Shown here in pieces: positions 36,231 through 45,424 of a DNA stretch of 64,000 bases. Source of the stretch: Acinetobacter sp. Marseille-Q1618 (GTDB lineage Bacteria; Pseudomonadota; Gammaproteobacteria; Pseudomonadales; Moraxellaceae); the NCBI RefSeq assembly GCF_902809855.1, contig NZ_CADDWJ010000003.1, positions 186,001 through 250,000 on the forward strand, given 5' to 3'. The first letter of the stretch is position 1; every line of letters starts with the position of its first letter. Below the pieces are notes generated by a model. That model was given only the letters and a program-made list of their open reading frames with translations, was not told the DNA's origin and did no database searches. The position numbers and the translations under genes were made by a program.

Positions 36231-36370
36231 GATTTCCCCAATTTTTAAAATTTAAATTTTATTTTTTCTTTTGCAAATCATGATATACAGATTTAATCTC
36301 TGAATCATCTGATTTAAATGACTCAGAGCATCATATTTTTGTTTTTATTTTTATTGAGAAAAATCTTAGT

Positions 36371-36727
36371 TTAATTTAACACGACTTCAATCAGCTCTGA
36401 ATGTCCTGTCGATAAATCTCCATTTAACCATTGCCAATCCTCAACCAACTTGATGACATCATTTTCTAGTAATTCTATTTTGGTTTTACATTGTCCAGTA
36501 CGTAACTCGCCTGTAAGCGTTAAATGTTGATAGCAAATCTCAAAACTATCATCTGTCAACATTTGCCCAATGATCGAACCGATTTGCACGACACCACCTT
36601 CATATTTTGCAGTAATCACTTTGCCATTTTGAGTGTAATAAAAACGTGTTGCAGCATTCACATCGCCATTTGCTGTATTGGCAAGACTCATGAAAATTTT
36701 ATTATTGAGTAAGTTTAGATTTTTCAT
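36371..36727 (-). CDS. Small conserved protein, 'N-acetylglutamate synthase-like' family
   Basis: The 118-residue protein has FYYTQNGKVITAKYEGGVVQIGSI, a middle YQHLTLTGELRTGQCKTK and WQWLNGDLSTGHSELIEV. This layout is shared by many small bacterial proteins that databases label 'n-acetylglutamate synthase', a name that I think has no experimental basis; the protein is far too short for ArgA and lacks its domains. Predicted as a small beta-rich soluble protein of unknown function. Confidence 0.75.
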   Translation of the reverse strand: MKNLNLLNNKIFMSLANTANGDVNAATRFYYTQNGKVITAKYEGGVVQIGSIIGQMLTDDSFEICYQHLTLTGELRTGQCKTKIELLENDVIKLVEDWQWLNGDLSTGHSELIEVVLN

Positions 36728-36799
36728 TTATTTTCCACGCTATTGTTTTGGTTTATTTCCCTCCTCGTGAAGCCGAAGAGGGATTTTAAAATGACAATA

Positions 36800-38080
36800 T
36801 CAGAAAATTCGATGTGGGTCTTTTTCGACTTTAGTCAGAGATTTTTTTATTTTTTCAGCAATCGCGATATAACTCTCGGCAGCATCATCACCAGCAATCA
36901 CAGAGGGTCTACCTGCATCGACATTTTCACGGATATTCACGTTTAAAGGTAAACGTCCAAGCAGTGGAATATCGTATTGTGCGGATAGTTGATCACCACC
37001 ACCTTGACCAAAAATTTGCTCTTGGTGACCACAGTTTGAACAGATATGCGTTGACATATTTTCAACTACACCAATAACGGGAATTTGTGCTTTATTAAAC
37101 AGTTCAATGCCTTTGACAGCATCCATTAACGCAACATTTTGTGGTGTCGTCACAATCACTGCACCAGTTACAGGAATACGCTGTGCCATAGTCAGTTGAA
37201 TATCACCTGTGCCCGGTGGCATATCGATCATAAGTACATCTAAGTCTGGCCATAAAGTTTGGTTAAATAACTGCATCAAAGCACCTGTTGCTTTTGGACC
37301 ACGCCAAGCCACTGGTGTATTTTCTTTTCCAATCAAATGTCCAATCGAAAGTACTGCCATACCGTAGGCTTCAAGCGGCACAAAATTTTCCGCTTCAATC
37401 ATAGGTGTACGTCCAGCATTTCCAAGCATGGTCGGAATACTTGGACCATAAATATCAGCATCCAATACACCAACTTTTAAGCCCATTTTTTGTAAAGCCA
37501 GTGCCAAGTTCACAGTCGTCGTTGACTTACCTACACCGCCTTTACCAGAAGATACCAAAATCACATTTTGAATGCGTGGATGCTTGGGTACATCACGTTG
37601 CTGTGGCGCAGCTTTTTGAATCGGTGGATTATTTGGATCTTGTTCTATTTTAGTCTGTGATGAAGCATCTACCACAGGAGGTAACTTTTGGCTTTTACTT
37701 TGAGTGTGAGATTCAGTTTTCGGTTGAGATGAACAACTATGTCCTGCTTGACCATGTTCGTGGCTTGAACAACTTTGGCTGTGTGAATGAGCATGTTGAA
37801 TTTTTTGTTGAATCACATGCATATTGAGTTCTTGGATGCCGCATTTTTCTAAAGCATCCGCTAAATCATCATGAATCTTTTGTAAATGATCGGCTTCTTC
37901 AGGGAAAGTATTGATGGTGATTTGTAAGACGCGTCCTTCAACATTGACTTGGGTAATGCGATCTTTTAAAGCGTTATTTGAATTTGGCAAAATATAATTT
38001 TGAAGCACGTTTTGGATTTCTTGCTCTTTCACCTCTTGTGCAGGAGAAAAAACCGATTTTAAAGAAGAAAGCCACGACAT
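36800..38080 (-). CDS. apbC: Mrp/ApbC iron-sulfur carrier ATPase with His/Cys-rich linker
   Basis: ApbC/Mrp binds and transfers Fe-S clusters in the cytoplasm. The 426-residue protein (ATG 38080, with GGAGCAAACAT in front) has a DUF59-like N-terminal domain (about 15-95), then a linker with an unusual His, Ser and Cys content (about 95-126, HAHSHSQSCSSHEHGQAGHS), and the MRP ATPase with P-loop SSGKGGVGKST (177-187), DADIYGPS, DMPPGTGD and the cluster-binding CSNC (C347, C350). The family normally has a short linker of Pro and Gln here; the His/Cys block could bind metal. Otherwise ordinary. Confidence 0.93.
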   Translation of the reverse strand: MSWLSSLKSVFSPAQEVKEQEIQNVLQNYILPNSNNALKDRITQVNVEGRVLQITINTFPEEADHLQKIHDDLADALEKCGIQELNMHVIQQKIQHAHSHSQSCSSHEHGQAGHSCSSQPKTESHTQSKSQKLPPVVDASSQTKIEQDPNNPPIQKAAPQQRDVPKHPRIQNVILVSSGKGGVGKSTTTVNLALALQKMGLKVGVLDADIYGPSIPTMLGNAGRTPMIEAENFVPLEAYGMAVLSIGHLIGKENTPVAWRGPKATGALMQLFNQTLWPDLDVLMIDMPPGTGDIQLTMAQRIPVTGAVIVTTPQNVALMDAVKGIELFNKAQIPVIGVVENMSTHICSNCGHQEQIFGQGGGDQLSAQYDIPLLGRLPLNVNIRENVDAGRPSVIAGDDAAESYIAIAEKIKKSLTKVEKDPHRIF

Positions 38081-38255
38081 ATGTTTGCTCCAAAAATGGA
38101 AATACACTTAAAGATATAGTTTAGCTTTTATTTGCAGTTAGGTTAAGTCTAGTTCTATCAAGCTTTCTGAATGTGCTTATAAATCTTAGTCATTTAGTTG
38201 GTTTTAGGCTTTGATATGCTTAAAATAGTTTATAAATAACAGTTTTTCTCATAAA

Positions 38256-38287
38256 AAATGCGCTTTATGGTCACATAAAACGCATTT
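38256..38287 (-). terminator. Terminator after the LEA-like gene
   Basis: AAATGCG-TTTATG and CATAAA-CGCATTT pair with one mismatch on each arm around GTCA, with an A run on the left that gives a U tract on the minus strand. Confidence 0.75.
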
Positions 38288-38309
38288 ACATCATTTTAAA
38301 TCCATCTAT

Positions 38310-38801
38310 TTAGACTTGCTGATCTTTATCTTGTTCATCTGTTTTTACAGTATCATCTTTTTTAAAGGCATTAATTTTTTCAGTCGCTACTTTTTTAAGT
38401 TCATCAAACTTGGTCGTTGCTTGTGCTTTTAGTTCATCAAACTTAACTGCAGCTTCTTGTTTCAGTTCGTTTGCTTTGATTTTAGCTTCTTCAAGTTTAT
38501 GACTGGCTTCAGTTTTTAAATGATCAAACTTTTCTTGCGCTTGTTGCTGCGCATCACTCCATTTGGCTTTAGCATCATCTAGCCCTGAATGTGAAGTATC
38601 TGTATGCTCTTCTGTCTGAGCATCTTTTTTCAATTCATTGAGCTTTTTTTCAGCCTCAAGTTCTGCTGCTTTTGCATCATGCTTTACATCATTAAGAACT
38701 TTTTCGCCTGCAAGTTTTGCCTCGCCAGCTTTAATTTTCAGATCATCACCCAATTCAGATGCTTTTGTTTTTAAATCTTCAACTTTATTTTCTATTGTCA
38801 T
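38310..38801 (-). CDS. LEA-like helical repeat protein
   Basis: The 163-residue protein is made almost wholly of Lys, Glu, Asp and Ala and lacks Cys, Pro and signal peptide. Eleven-residue units are clear at 116-148: EAAVKFDELKA, QATTKFDELKK and VATEKINAFKK, the period of group 3 late-embryogenesis-abundant proteins. Earlier parts have the same composition with drifting phase. Such proteins are disordered in water and become helical on drying, protecting other proteins or membranes; a coiled-coil lipid-associated protein is the alternative. The family call is from composition and period only. Confidence 0.7.
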   Translation of the reverse strand: MTIENKVEDLKTKASELGDDLKIKAGEAKLAGEKVLNDVKHDAKAAELEAEKKLNELKKDAQTEEHTDTSHSGLDDAKAKWSDAQQQAQEKFDHLKTEASHKLEEAKIKANELKQEAAVKFDELKAQATTKFDELKKVATEKINAFKKDDTVKTDEQDKDQQV

Positions 38802-39054
38802 GTCATCACCCTCTTTGTCAGGTTATTGTGAATCAAATTTAAGCTTCACGGAGCTTGATGATTCAGTTATACACCGATTTTTTATTGATAAATTATTTCA
38901 CTGCAATTTGCAATAAATACCATACGCAATGTTACGAACGAACATTTATGCCAACTTTATTATTTATAAACGTATTTTAAATAGTGTACGAATCATTTAT
39001 ACAGATGATCTATTTCAGTATAGTAATAAGTATAGGATTTAATAAGTTAGGACT

Positions 39055-39278
39055 ATGTCATCCCAAATCATTGAAAAAATACTACATATTTGTGATGAGA
39101 AAATCAGCAAAAAAGTGAAAATGTTGGATTATCTTTTTATGCATTTTTCGCCAATCAAAATGATGATCCAGCAACACTCATGCAAGTTGCAACATGGTGG
39201 ATTCAAACGCATCAACTCGATCATTTCGAAAAAGCTATAAAGATCAAGACAATGATTGAAGCTGAATATCGACAATAA
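39055..39278 (+). pseudogene. Small conserved gene broken by a frameshift in a run of A
   Basis: From ATG 39055 the frame reads MSSQIIEKILHICDEKISKK. At a run of six A (about 39110-39116) it then goes out of frame and ends at 39240. In the -1 frame the sequence continues sensibly: SENVGLSFYAFFANQNDDP, ATLMQVATWWIQTHQLDHF and EKAIKIKTMIEAEYRQ, stop at 39276-39278. Adding one A restores a protein of 74 residues. So this is a gene with a one-base loss in a homopolymer, either a real mutation, phase-variable, or a sequencing error. Function unknown. Confidence 0.8.
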
Positions 39279-39296
39279 AAATCGTTAACAGACTGA

Positions 39297-39797
39297 TCAG
39301 AGTGGATGATAGGGCTGTTTATTAAGTTTACTTTTAAGGCTTATTTTGATCATTTTTTGCGTATTTAAATACATATAATTGCCACTCCATATTCCAATCA
39401 ATAAGGGAATCGAGAATATACTTAGGCTAATGATGCCAAACAATACACTTTCTGCGATTTCTCCCATTCGTCCATCGAGGAATTGAAAGAGAAAAATTAA
39501 GAAAAACCAAAATAGGGCAAATAAACGTATGACTTTAAAAAAACGCTGTATTTCAAATAATTTTTTAGGTGCGTTTAAAAATCTAAAAATAAACCAATAA
39601 CTTATAAATGCTATTAATATCAAAAATGGCGTGAGATAAAGCATAACTTCAATCCCACGATAAGCAGTTCGTTCAGATGCAGCAACAAATAAATCACCCT
39701 GATAAAAACTTAAAAATAGACAAAAAGGAATTACAAGACTTGAAACAGCAGTCACACTGGCAAAGATTGCCGAAAAAAATAATGTCCAAGATCGCAC
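39297..39797 (-). CDS. Four-helix membrane protein, hypothetical
   Basis: The 166-residue protein has four hydrophobic segments (about 8-30, 50-72, 87-106 and 116-140) and a basic C-terminal tail. I recognise no family. It is convergent with the frameshifted gene. Similar to many small uncharacterised inner-membrane proteins. Confidence 0.6.
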   Translation of the reverse strand: MRSWTLFFSAIFASVTAVSSLVIPFCLFLSFYQGDLFVAASERTAYRGIEVMLYLTPFLILIAFISYWFIFRFLNAPKKLFEIQRFFKVIRLFALFWFFLIFLFQFLDGRMGEIAESVLFGIISLSIFSIPLLIGIWSGNYMYLNTQKMIKISLKSKLNKQPYHPL

Positions 39798-39882
39798 TCA
39801 TATTCTCCTTCTTCGATCTTGGTTGTATTTTGAATAATTCATTTGTGATTTATATGAGAGATTTGTGAAATTTGAGTGAAGT

Positions 39883-40515
39883 TTAATCCGAATTATAGTG
39901 CTTAAAATTCACCATGAAAATTTGATGTGATTGACTCAATGCAAGTTCAGTTTGGTCACGTTGATCATTTTGACGCTCTATAATTGCAACCCGAAATTTC
40001 CTATTGGAGCAGACTTGTTCGATTTTGTGTAGATGCTTATCAGAACCATAAATCAAAAATGAATTATCGTCAGAATACATCCGACCTACATAATGCCTTG
40101 AAATACGAGGAAATAACCATCTTGTACTTCTAGTCGGCTCAATACATTGTACTTGGCTCTCATCTATATCCGCTGAGGTTGGAATTTTATTTAAATATTG
40201 TTCTGCTTGAATCATTTGTGCATCAGTCAACTCGTAGCTGAGCACATATTCATATGCACCTGAATGTGGGCGTTTTCTAAACTGTAGAATTGGCTTTTGA
40301 TTCACTGCTAAAAAAGGAAATATGGTCGCACTACTCTTTTGGACAGAAACAAAACTCTCTTTTAGATCCTTTATTTTCTCATAACTAAAAGTAGTATATA
40401 AAATGAAAATACACGGCAGTACAAAAGCACATACACACACAACACCTTTTAGGATATATAGAGTAAAAATACTCAAATATCTTAGCCATTCCCAATTTAT
40501 AAACATATCAATCAT
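39883..40515 (-). CDS. Membrane-anchored protein, hypothetical (210 aa)
   Basis: One or two hydrophobic segments near the N terminus (about 12-45, rich in Cys, Val and Phe) are followed by a soluble domain of about 160 residues with no motif I know. The C-terminal domain probably lies in the cytoplasm or periplasm depending on topology. It lies between two other hypothetical genes on the same strand with no close spacing. Confidence 0.55.
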   Translation of the reverse strand: MIDMFINWEWLRYLSIFTLYILKGVVCVCAFVLPCIFILYTTFSYEKIKDLKESFVSVQKSSATIFPFLAVNQKPILQFRKRPHSGAYEYVLSYELTDAQMIQAEQYLNKIPTSADIDESQVQCIEPTRSTRWLFPRISRHYVGRMYSDDNSFLIYGSDKHLHKIEQVCSNRKFRVAIIERQNDQRDQTELALSQSHQIFMVNFKHYNSD

Positions 40516-40591
40516 CTAACTCTAAATAATTGATATCCTAAAAAATGCCTTTGAAATTCTTTTGTTGTTTATGTGAGTTTTAAGTGAAATA

Positions 40592-41431
40592 TCACTTTGA
40601 TGATCTTAACATTCCCATAAAACTCACCGCACTAAACAACCAAATCCACAGCACAAAACAACGTCCTTGATTAAAATGATTTAAATCAGTGCCATGTAAC
40701 ATATTATGACGAGTCGCTGTCACAGTCGAACTATTGTCCATTTTATAAGCAGCTAATTCTAAAAAATACGGATTCAGTTCATGCGCAATTTTGGCTTTAT
40801 GCCACAAACTTTTAATTTCATGACCTTTTAATCCTGGCACGATTTTATAAACATCAACAAATTTTGTGTCTTGTTGCTTTAAATAGCCATGTTGAATCAA
40901 AATATCAGTGAGCAAACCTTCCAGCTGAGCATACAAAATCGGCGCACAACCTGCATAAAAACCCATTTCATACAGTTTAAACGCTTCTTCAATTACCTTT
41001 TTACGTAAGGTCTTATTTTCACCGATTTTTAATGCATCAAAAGCCTGAAAAAATGCAGTTTGAAAACGCTGACCATTCACTACATTTAACAGATTAAAAC
41101 TTTTTAAATCTTCAACTTCATGAATCTCTTGCCAAACATATAGTAAATGCAAAGCATCATTAGCGACTTTGGCATCTAATTCTTGGTTTAATTCATCAGC
41201 GAGTACAACAAAATAAGGCTCTTGTTCTGCCAATTGATGTAAGGTTTTTTGCAAATAACGATGTTCATCTTCCGTAATATCTTCAAGATAGTATTGTGCT
41301 TCTTTTAAAATATTTTTTCCAAGTTGTTGCTGACAGCCTTTGTTTTGCCGAATACGGGTGACTTCACGATCAAATTCATCATCAAAACTGTCATCTTGAG
41401 CACCATTATCAAAGGTATTGTTATGAATCAT
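40592..41431 (-). CDS. Conserved hypothetical protein upstream of metG (279 aa)
   Basis: The frame is open up to 41497, but ATG 41431 has GAGAG about nine bases upstream and gives a protein beginning MIHNNTFDNG with an acidic N terminus. The helical body has a region VIEEAFKLYEMGFYAGCAPILYAQLEGLLTDIL, reminiscent of HEPN-like or abortive-infection type helices, followed by HNMLHGTDLNHF, in which R-H-N-x-x-x-H-G resembles an RNase-type motif of HEPN proteins (R-x4-6-H). A hydrophobic C terminus (about 255-275) may anchor it. The HEPN suggestion is an inference from the pattern alone. Confidence 0.6.
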   Translation of the reverse strand: MIHNNTFDNGAQDDSFDDEFDREVTRIRQNKGCQQQLGKNILKEAQYYLEDITEDEHRYLQKTLHQLAEQEPYFVVLADELNQELDAKVANDALHLLYVWQEIHEVEDLKSFNLLNVVNGQRFQTAFFQAFDALKIGENKTLRKKVIEEAFKLYEMGFYAGCAPILYAQLEGLLTDILIQHGYLKQQDTKFVDVYKIVPGLKGHEIKSLWHKAKIAHELNPYFLELAAYKMDNSSTVTATRHNMLHGTDLNHFNQGRCFVLWIWLFSAVSFMGMLRSSK

Positions 41432-41622
41432 GTTTAGATCACTCTCAGCAATTACAGGTTTGGAAATAGACAATAACATTCTAGCTGAATGAACCATTCA
41501 AAATGTGAAATTGTATAAAAATCTACATTTTCAAAGAATTCACCTATTCTATTGTGCATCTTCATAGCAATTACGCTAAAATCAATGCCCTTGCATTAAC
41601 TTTGAGAAAGAGAGTTATATCC

Positions 41623-43692
41623 GTGCGAAATATTTTAGTCACTAACGCCCTTCCATACGCAAATGGTCCAATTCATATGGGTCATTTACTCGGTTACATC
41701 CAAGCAGATATCTGGGTTCGTGCCATGCGTGCAATGGGTCATAACGTGACTTATGTCTGCGCGGATGATGCACATGGCACAGCGATCATGCTGCGTGCGG
41801 AAGCGAATGGTATTACACCTGAAGCACAAATCGCCAATGTTCAAAAAGAACATATTCGTGATTTTGATGGTTTTGCTGTGCATTTTGATCACTATGACTC
41901 GACCAATAGTGACGAAAACAAAGCACGTTCAGAAGAAATTTATATTAAAAATCGTGAAGCAGGCAATATCGCCATTCGTCCTGTGACACAGTTATTTGAC
42001 CCTGAAAAACAAATGTTTTTGTCTGACCGCTTCATCAAAGGCACATGTCCAAAATGTAAAGCGGAAGATCAGTATGGCGACTCCTGTGAAGTTTGTGGAA
42101 CAACTTATAACGCAACTGAACTGTTAAACCCACGTTCTACTTTGAGCGGTGCAACACCTGTTGAAAAATCATCAGATCATTACTTCTTTAAACTGCCGAA
42201 CTTTGCAGAATATTTGCAAAAATGGACACGTGATGAAGGTCGTTTACCTACTTCTATTGCCAATAAGCTGGATGAGTGGTTTGAAAATGGCTTGAATGAC
42301 TGGGACATTTCTCGTGATGCACCTTATTTCGGTTTTGAAATTCCAGATGCGCCAAATAAATATTTCTATGTTTGGGTCGATGCGCCAATTGGTTATATGT
42401 CAAGTTTTGAAAACTACGTCAAAACCAAACGTCCTGATCTAAGTTTTGATGATTATTGGAAAAAAGACTCTAAAAATGAAGTCTATCACTTCATTGGTAA
42501 AGACATCGTGTATTTCCATGCGCTGTTCTGGCCTGCAATGCTTGAAGGTGCAAACTACCGTACCCCTACAGGCTTGTTCGTCAATGGTTTCTTGACTGTG
42601 AATGGTCAAAAGATGTCTAAATCTCGTGGTACGTTTATTAAAGCTGAAACGTATTTACAGCATTTAAATCCTGAATATTTACGTTATTACTTTGCTTCTA
42701 AGTTGTCTGATAAAGTTGAAGATTCTGATTTGAATCTTGATGATTTTGTGCAGAAAGTGAATTCAGACTTGGTCGGTAAAGTAGTGAATATTGCCAGTCG
42801 TTGTGCAAAATTCATTAACACCAAATTTGACAATAAACTCTCTGCGACTTGTGCTGAACCTGAGTTAGTGCAAAGCTTTATTGATGCAGGCGATTCGATT
42901 GCCAAAGCTTATGAAGCTCGTGAGTTCTCAACGGCTATCCGTGAAATCATGGCACTTGCTGATAAAGCCAACCAATATATCGATGAGAAAAAACCATGGG
43001 CTTTAGCCAAAGTTGAAGGCGAAGAACAGCAAGTTCATGATGTTTGTTCTGTTGGCATTAATTTGTTCCGTCAGTTGGCTGTATATCTTGCGCCTGTGCT
43101 TCCTACACTTGCGGCACAAGTTCAAGACTTCTTAAAACTTGAATCTTTCGACTTTGCATCTGCAAAAACTGTTTTAGTTGATCATGAAATTGCTCAGTTC
43201 CAACCGTTGATGCAACGTGTCGATCCAAAAGCAGTTGCTGCAATGGTGGATGCTTCTAAAGATTCTTTAGCTGCTGCTACCGAAGTACCAAAAGCAGAGA
43301 AGAAGAAAGAAAAAGTCAAAGAAAAGAAAGCTGAACCTAAAATCGGTGAAGCTGCTCTTAACACAAGCACTATTACGATTGATGACTTTATGAAAGTTGA
43401 TCTTCGTGTGGCTGAAGTTTTAGATGCTGCAATAGTTGAAGGCTCTGACAAATTGCTTCAATTGACTTTAAATCTCGGTGAAGCTGAACCTCGTAATGTA
43501 TTTAGTGGTATCCGTGAGTTTTACCAACCTGAAGACTTAAAAGGCAAATTGGTAGTGATGGTGGCAAACCTTGCACCTCGTAAGATGCGTTTTGGAATCT
43601 CAAACGGCATGGTACTCGCTGCGGGCAATGGCGAAGGTGTTTGGGTGATTTCACCTAAAAGTGGCGCTAAAGCGGGTGATAAAGTGTCTTAA
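41623..43692 (+). CDS. metG: Methionyl-tRNA synthetase
   Basis: MetG charges tRNA-Met and initiator tRNA. I choose GTG 41623 because the family starts (M)[14 protein letters not shown]; the frame extends upstream to 41554 without similarity. The 689-residue protein has the class I HIGH variant HMGH, a zinc knuckle ([18 protein letters not shown]), KMSKS motif ([11 protein letters not shown]), anticodon domain, a Lys-rich linker ([15 protein letters not shown], around residues 565-580) and a C-terminal tRNA-binding/dimerisation domain ([13 protein letters not shown] onward). A terminator follows. Confidence 0.96.
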   Translation: MRNILVTNALPYANGPIHMGHLLGYIQADIWVRAMRAMGHNVTYVCADDAHGTAIMLRAEANGITPEAQIANVQKEHIRDFDGFAVHFDHYDSTNSDENKARSEEIYIKNREAGNIAIRPVTQLFDPEKQMFLSDRFIKGTCPKCKAEDQYGDSCEVCGTTYNATELLNPRSTLSGATPVEKSSDHYFFKLPNFAEYLQKWTRDEGRLPTSIANKLDEWFENGLNDWDISRDAPYFGFEIPDAPNKYFYVWVDAPIGYMSSFENYVKTKRPDLSFDDYWKKDSKNEVYHFIGKDIVYFHALFWPAMLEGANYRTPTGLFVNGFLTVNGQKMSKSRGTFIKAETYLQHLNPEYLRYYFASKLSDKVEDSDLNLDDFVQKVNSDLVGKVVNIASRCAKFINTKFDNKLSATCAEPELVQSFIDAGDSIAKAYEAREFSTAIREIMALADKANQYIDEKKPWALAKVEGEEQQVHDVCSVGINLFRQLAVYLAPVLPTLAAQVQDFLKLESFDFASAKTVLVDHEIAQFQPLMQRVDPKAVAAMVDASKDSLAAATEVPKAEKKKEKVKEKKAEPKIGEAALNTSTITIDDFMKVDLRVAEVLDAAIVEGSDKLLQLTLNLGEAEPRNVFSGIREFYQPEDLKGKLVVMVANLAPRKMRFGISNGMVLAAGNGEGVWVISPKSGAKAGDKVS

Positions 43693-43711
43693 GCCTAAGT
43701 TTTTTTAAATG

Positions 43712-43740
43712 AAAGCCTCTACTGATGTAGGGGCTTTTTT
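43712..43740 (+). terminator. Terminator after metG
   Basis: AAAGCCTCTAC and GTAGGGGCTTT pair (one G-U) around TGAT, followed by a T run. Confidence 0.85.
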
Positions 43741-43777
43741 ATGGTATAACGCTTAAAAATCAATTTATAAAAATGAT

Positions 43778-44263
43778 ATGAAAATCTTAAAAAAATTTAT
43801 CAATCAAAAATCAGCATTCAGTGCAATTGGTCCATTCATTGGAACATTAATTGTTATTATCACATTTCACTCATTTATGTTTGCTGATAATCCATCTCGT
43901 TTTATACAAGGATTAATCACACCTCATATTATTTTCCCAATGCTTTTTGCATTTGTATGTATATTGCCTTTTGGATATTTAATAGGATTACTCCCTTCAA
44001 TCATTAGTAAGCTATTATTTGAACATTTTTATGCAGTTAAAATTAATTCAGCAAGTGTAAGTCGTGCGACTCTATACGGCTTCTTTTTAGGTTTGATGTG
44101 GTCGCCATTAATCTTAGTGATTTGTTTAGCAACAGGTGCAGATTTTAAGTTATTTTTATATGTAGAATTTGTTCTGATCCTTCCAGTTTGTATAGTTTGT
44201 ACTTGGATAGAATGGAGAAAAGCAATGAAATCAATATCCCAATCATTAAAAACTACTGAATGA
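43778..44263 (+). CDS. Membrane protein, hypothetical (161 aa)
   Basis: Four hydrophobic segments are visible (about 18-36, 45-72, 89-113 and 120-140), with basic loops. No family recognised. It lies downstream of metG beyond its terminator, with its own promoter expected in the short gap. Confidence 0.55.
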   Translation: MKILKKFINQKSAFSAIGPFIGTLIVIITFHSFMFADNPSRFIQGLITPHIIFPMLFAFVCILPFGYLIGLLPSIISKLLFEHFYAVKINSASVSRATLYGFFLGLMWSPLILVICLATGADFKLFLYVEFVLILPVCIVCTWIEWRKAMKSISQSLKTTE

Positions 44264-44399
44264 GTTTTTCTGTAATTTAACCTTAAAACAATGATAAAAA
44301 ATCAATTGAAGTGATTAAACTATTTTTCCTCAACAAAAAAACCAAAATTTACTCCATCCATGCTAAAAATTAAGCAACACAACAAATCTGACTTTAACA

Positions 44400-45374
44400 A
44401 TGAAAAAATTAATCACACTGTCTACAGTATTATTTTGTTCTACCCCATTTATCACATATGCAGAAACGACGAAAACTCTGCCAATTATTGAACAACAACC
44501 ACAAGTCGCAGGCTACTATCAACACCAAGTCGACAATACACAAATCACTGCCCTGCTTGATGGCACAAATTTCATGTCACCGACCTTATTCAAAGACATT
44601 TCCCAAGACCAAGTCCATGATATTTTAAAGAAATACCATGCTGACCAAGCCAAAGGCGTGCAAACTTCGATTAATGCCTTTTTGGTCAATACAGGAAATT
44701 CCCTTGTTTTAGTAGATAGTGGAACGGCTGATTGTTTTGGCGCACATCTGGGTTCTGTACTGAAAAATCTCAAAGCCGCAGGTTATCAACCTGAACAAGT
44801 CGATACGATCTTACTCACTCATTTACACCCCGACCATTCTTGTGGTGTCAGTAAAGACGGCGTGGCGAATTATCCGAATGCCTCAATTTATGTCTCTGAA
44901 GATGAAGCGAATTATTGGTTAAATCCAAAACAACTGAATCAAATTCCAAAAGAAAAACAAGCAAATTACAAAGGTACAGTGGAAAAAATTAAAGCGTCAC
45001 TTGCGCCATACCAAGCGAAAAAGCAGTTTAAAACCTTCAAGTTAGGTAACAAAATTAAAGACTTCACTGTCATTTCGACCAAAGGTCATACGCCTGGACA
45101 TTTTAGTTATCAGTTAAAAACCACCGATCAAGATGTCATTTTTATTGGCGATATTGTGCATTCACATACCGTACAGTTTGACCATCCTGAAACTGCAATT
45201 GAGTACGATATTGATCCCAAAAAGGCTGTGCAAACACGTTTAAAACAGTTTGCTGATTATGCGAAAAATGGACAAACCATTGCTGCACCACATTTACCAT
45301 TTCCAGGCATTGGACATGTGTATTCAGCAGATGAAAAGAGTTATCAATGGATTCCTGTGCATTTTAAGGATTGA
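44400..45374 (+). CDS. Exported metallo-beta-lactamase-fold hydrolase
   Basis: A signal peptide (MKKLITLSTVLFCSTPFITYA) is followed by a full MBL domain: NSLVLVDSGTADCFG, the zinc motif LLTHLHPDHSCGV (H-x-H-x-D-H), TKGHTPGHFSYQL (third zinc His) and FIGDIVHSH (bridging Asp), with a C-terminal HLPFPGIGH. The layout matches the group of periplasmic MBL proteins related to AHL lactonases and similar hydrolases rather than true beta-lactamases. Substrate unknown. A bidirectional terminator separates it from the convergent LysE gene. Confidence 0.88.
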   Translation: MKKLITLSTVLFCSTPFITYAETTKTLPIIEQQPQVAGYYQHQVDNTQITALLDGTNFMSPTLFKDISQDQVHDILKKYHADQAKGVQTSINAFLVNTGNSLVLVDSGTADCFGAHLGSVLKNLKAAGYQPEQVDTILLTHLHPDHSCGVSKDGVANYPNASIYVSEDEANYWLNPKQLNQIPKEKQANYKGTVEKIKASLAPYQAKKQFKTFKLGNKIKDFTVISTKGHTPGHFSYQLKTTDQDVIFIGDIVHSHTVQFDHPETAIEYDIDPKKAVQTRLKQFADYAKNGQTIAAPHLPFPGIGHVYSADEKSYQWIPVHFKD

Positions 45375-45392
45375 TTTAAATACTTGAACCAT

Positions 45393-45420
45393 AAAAAAGC
45401 GACCACTATGGTCGCTTTTT
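45393..45420. terminator. Bidirectional terminator between MBL and LysE genes
   Basis: AAAAAAGCGACC and GGTCGCTTTTT pair around ACTAT; both sides have A/T runs. Confidence 0.9.
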
Positions 45421-45424
45421 GAAA

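Noticed and set aside
36371-36727. True N-acetylglutamate synthase (arginine synthesis)
   Set aside because: The protein is only 118 residues and lacks the kinase-like and GNAT domains of ArgA; the database name for this family appears unfounded.
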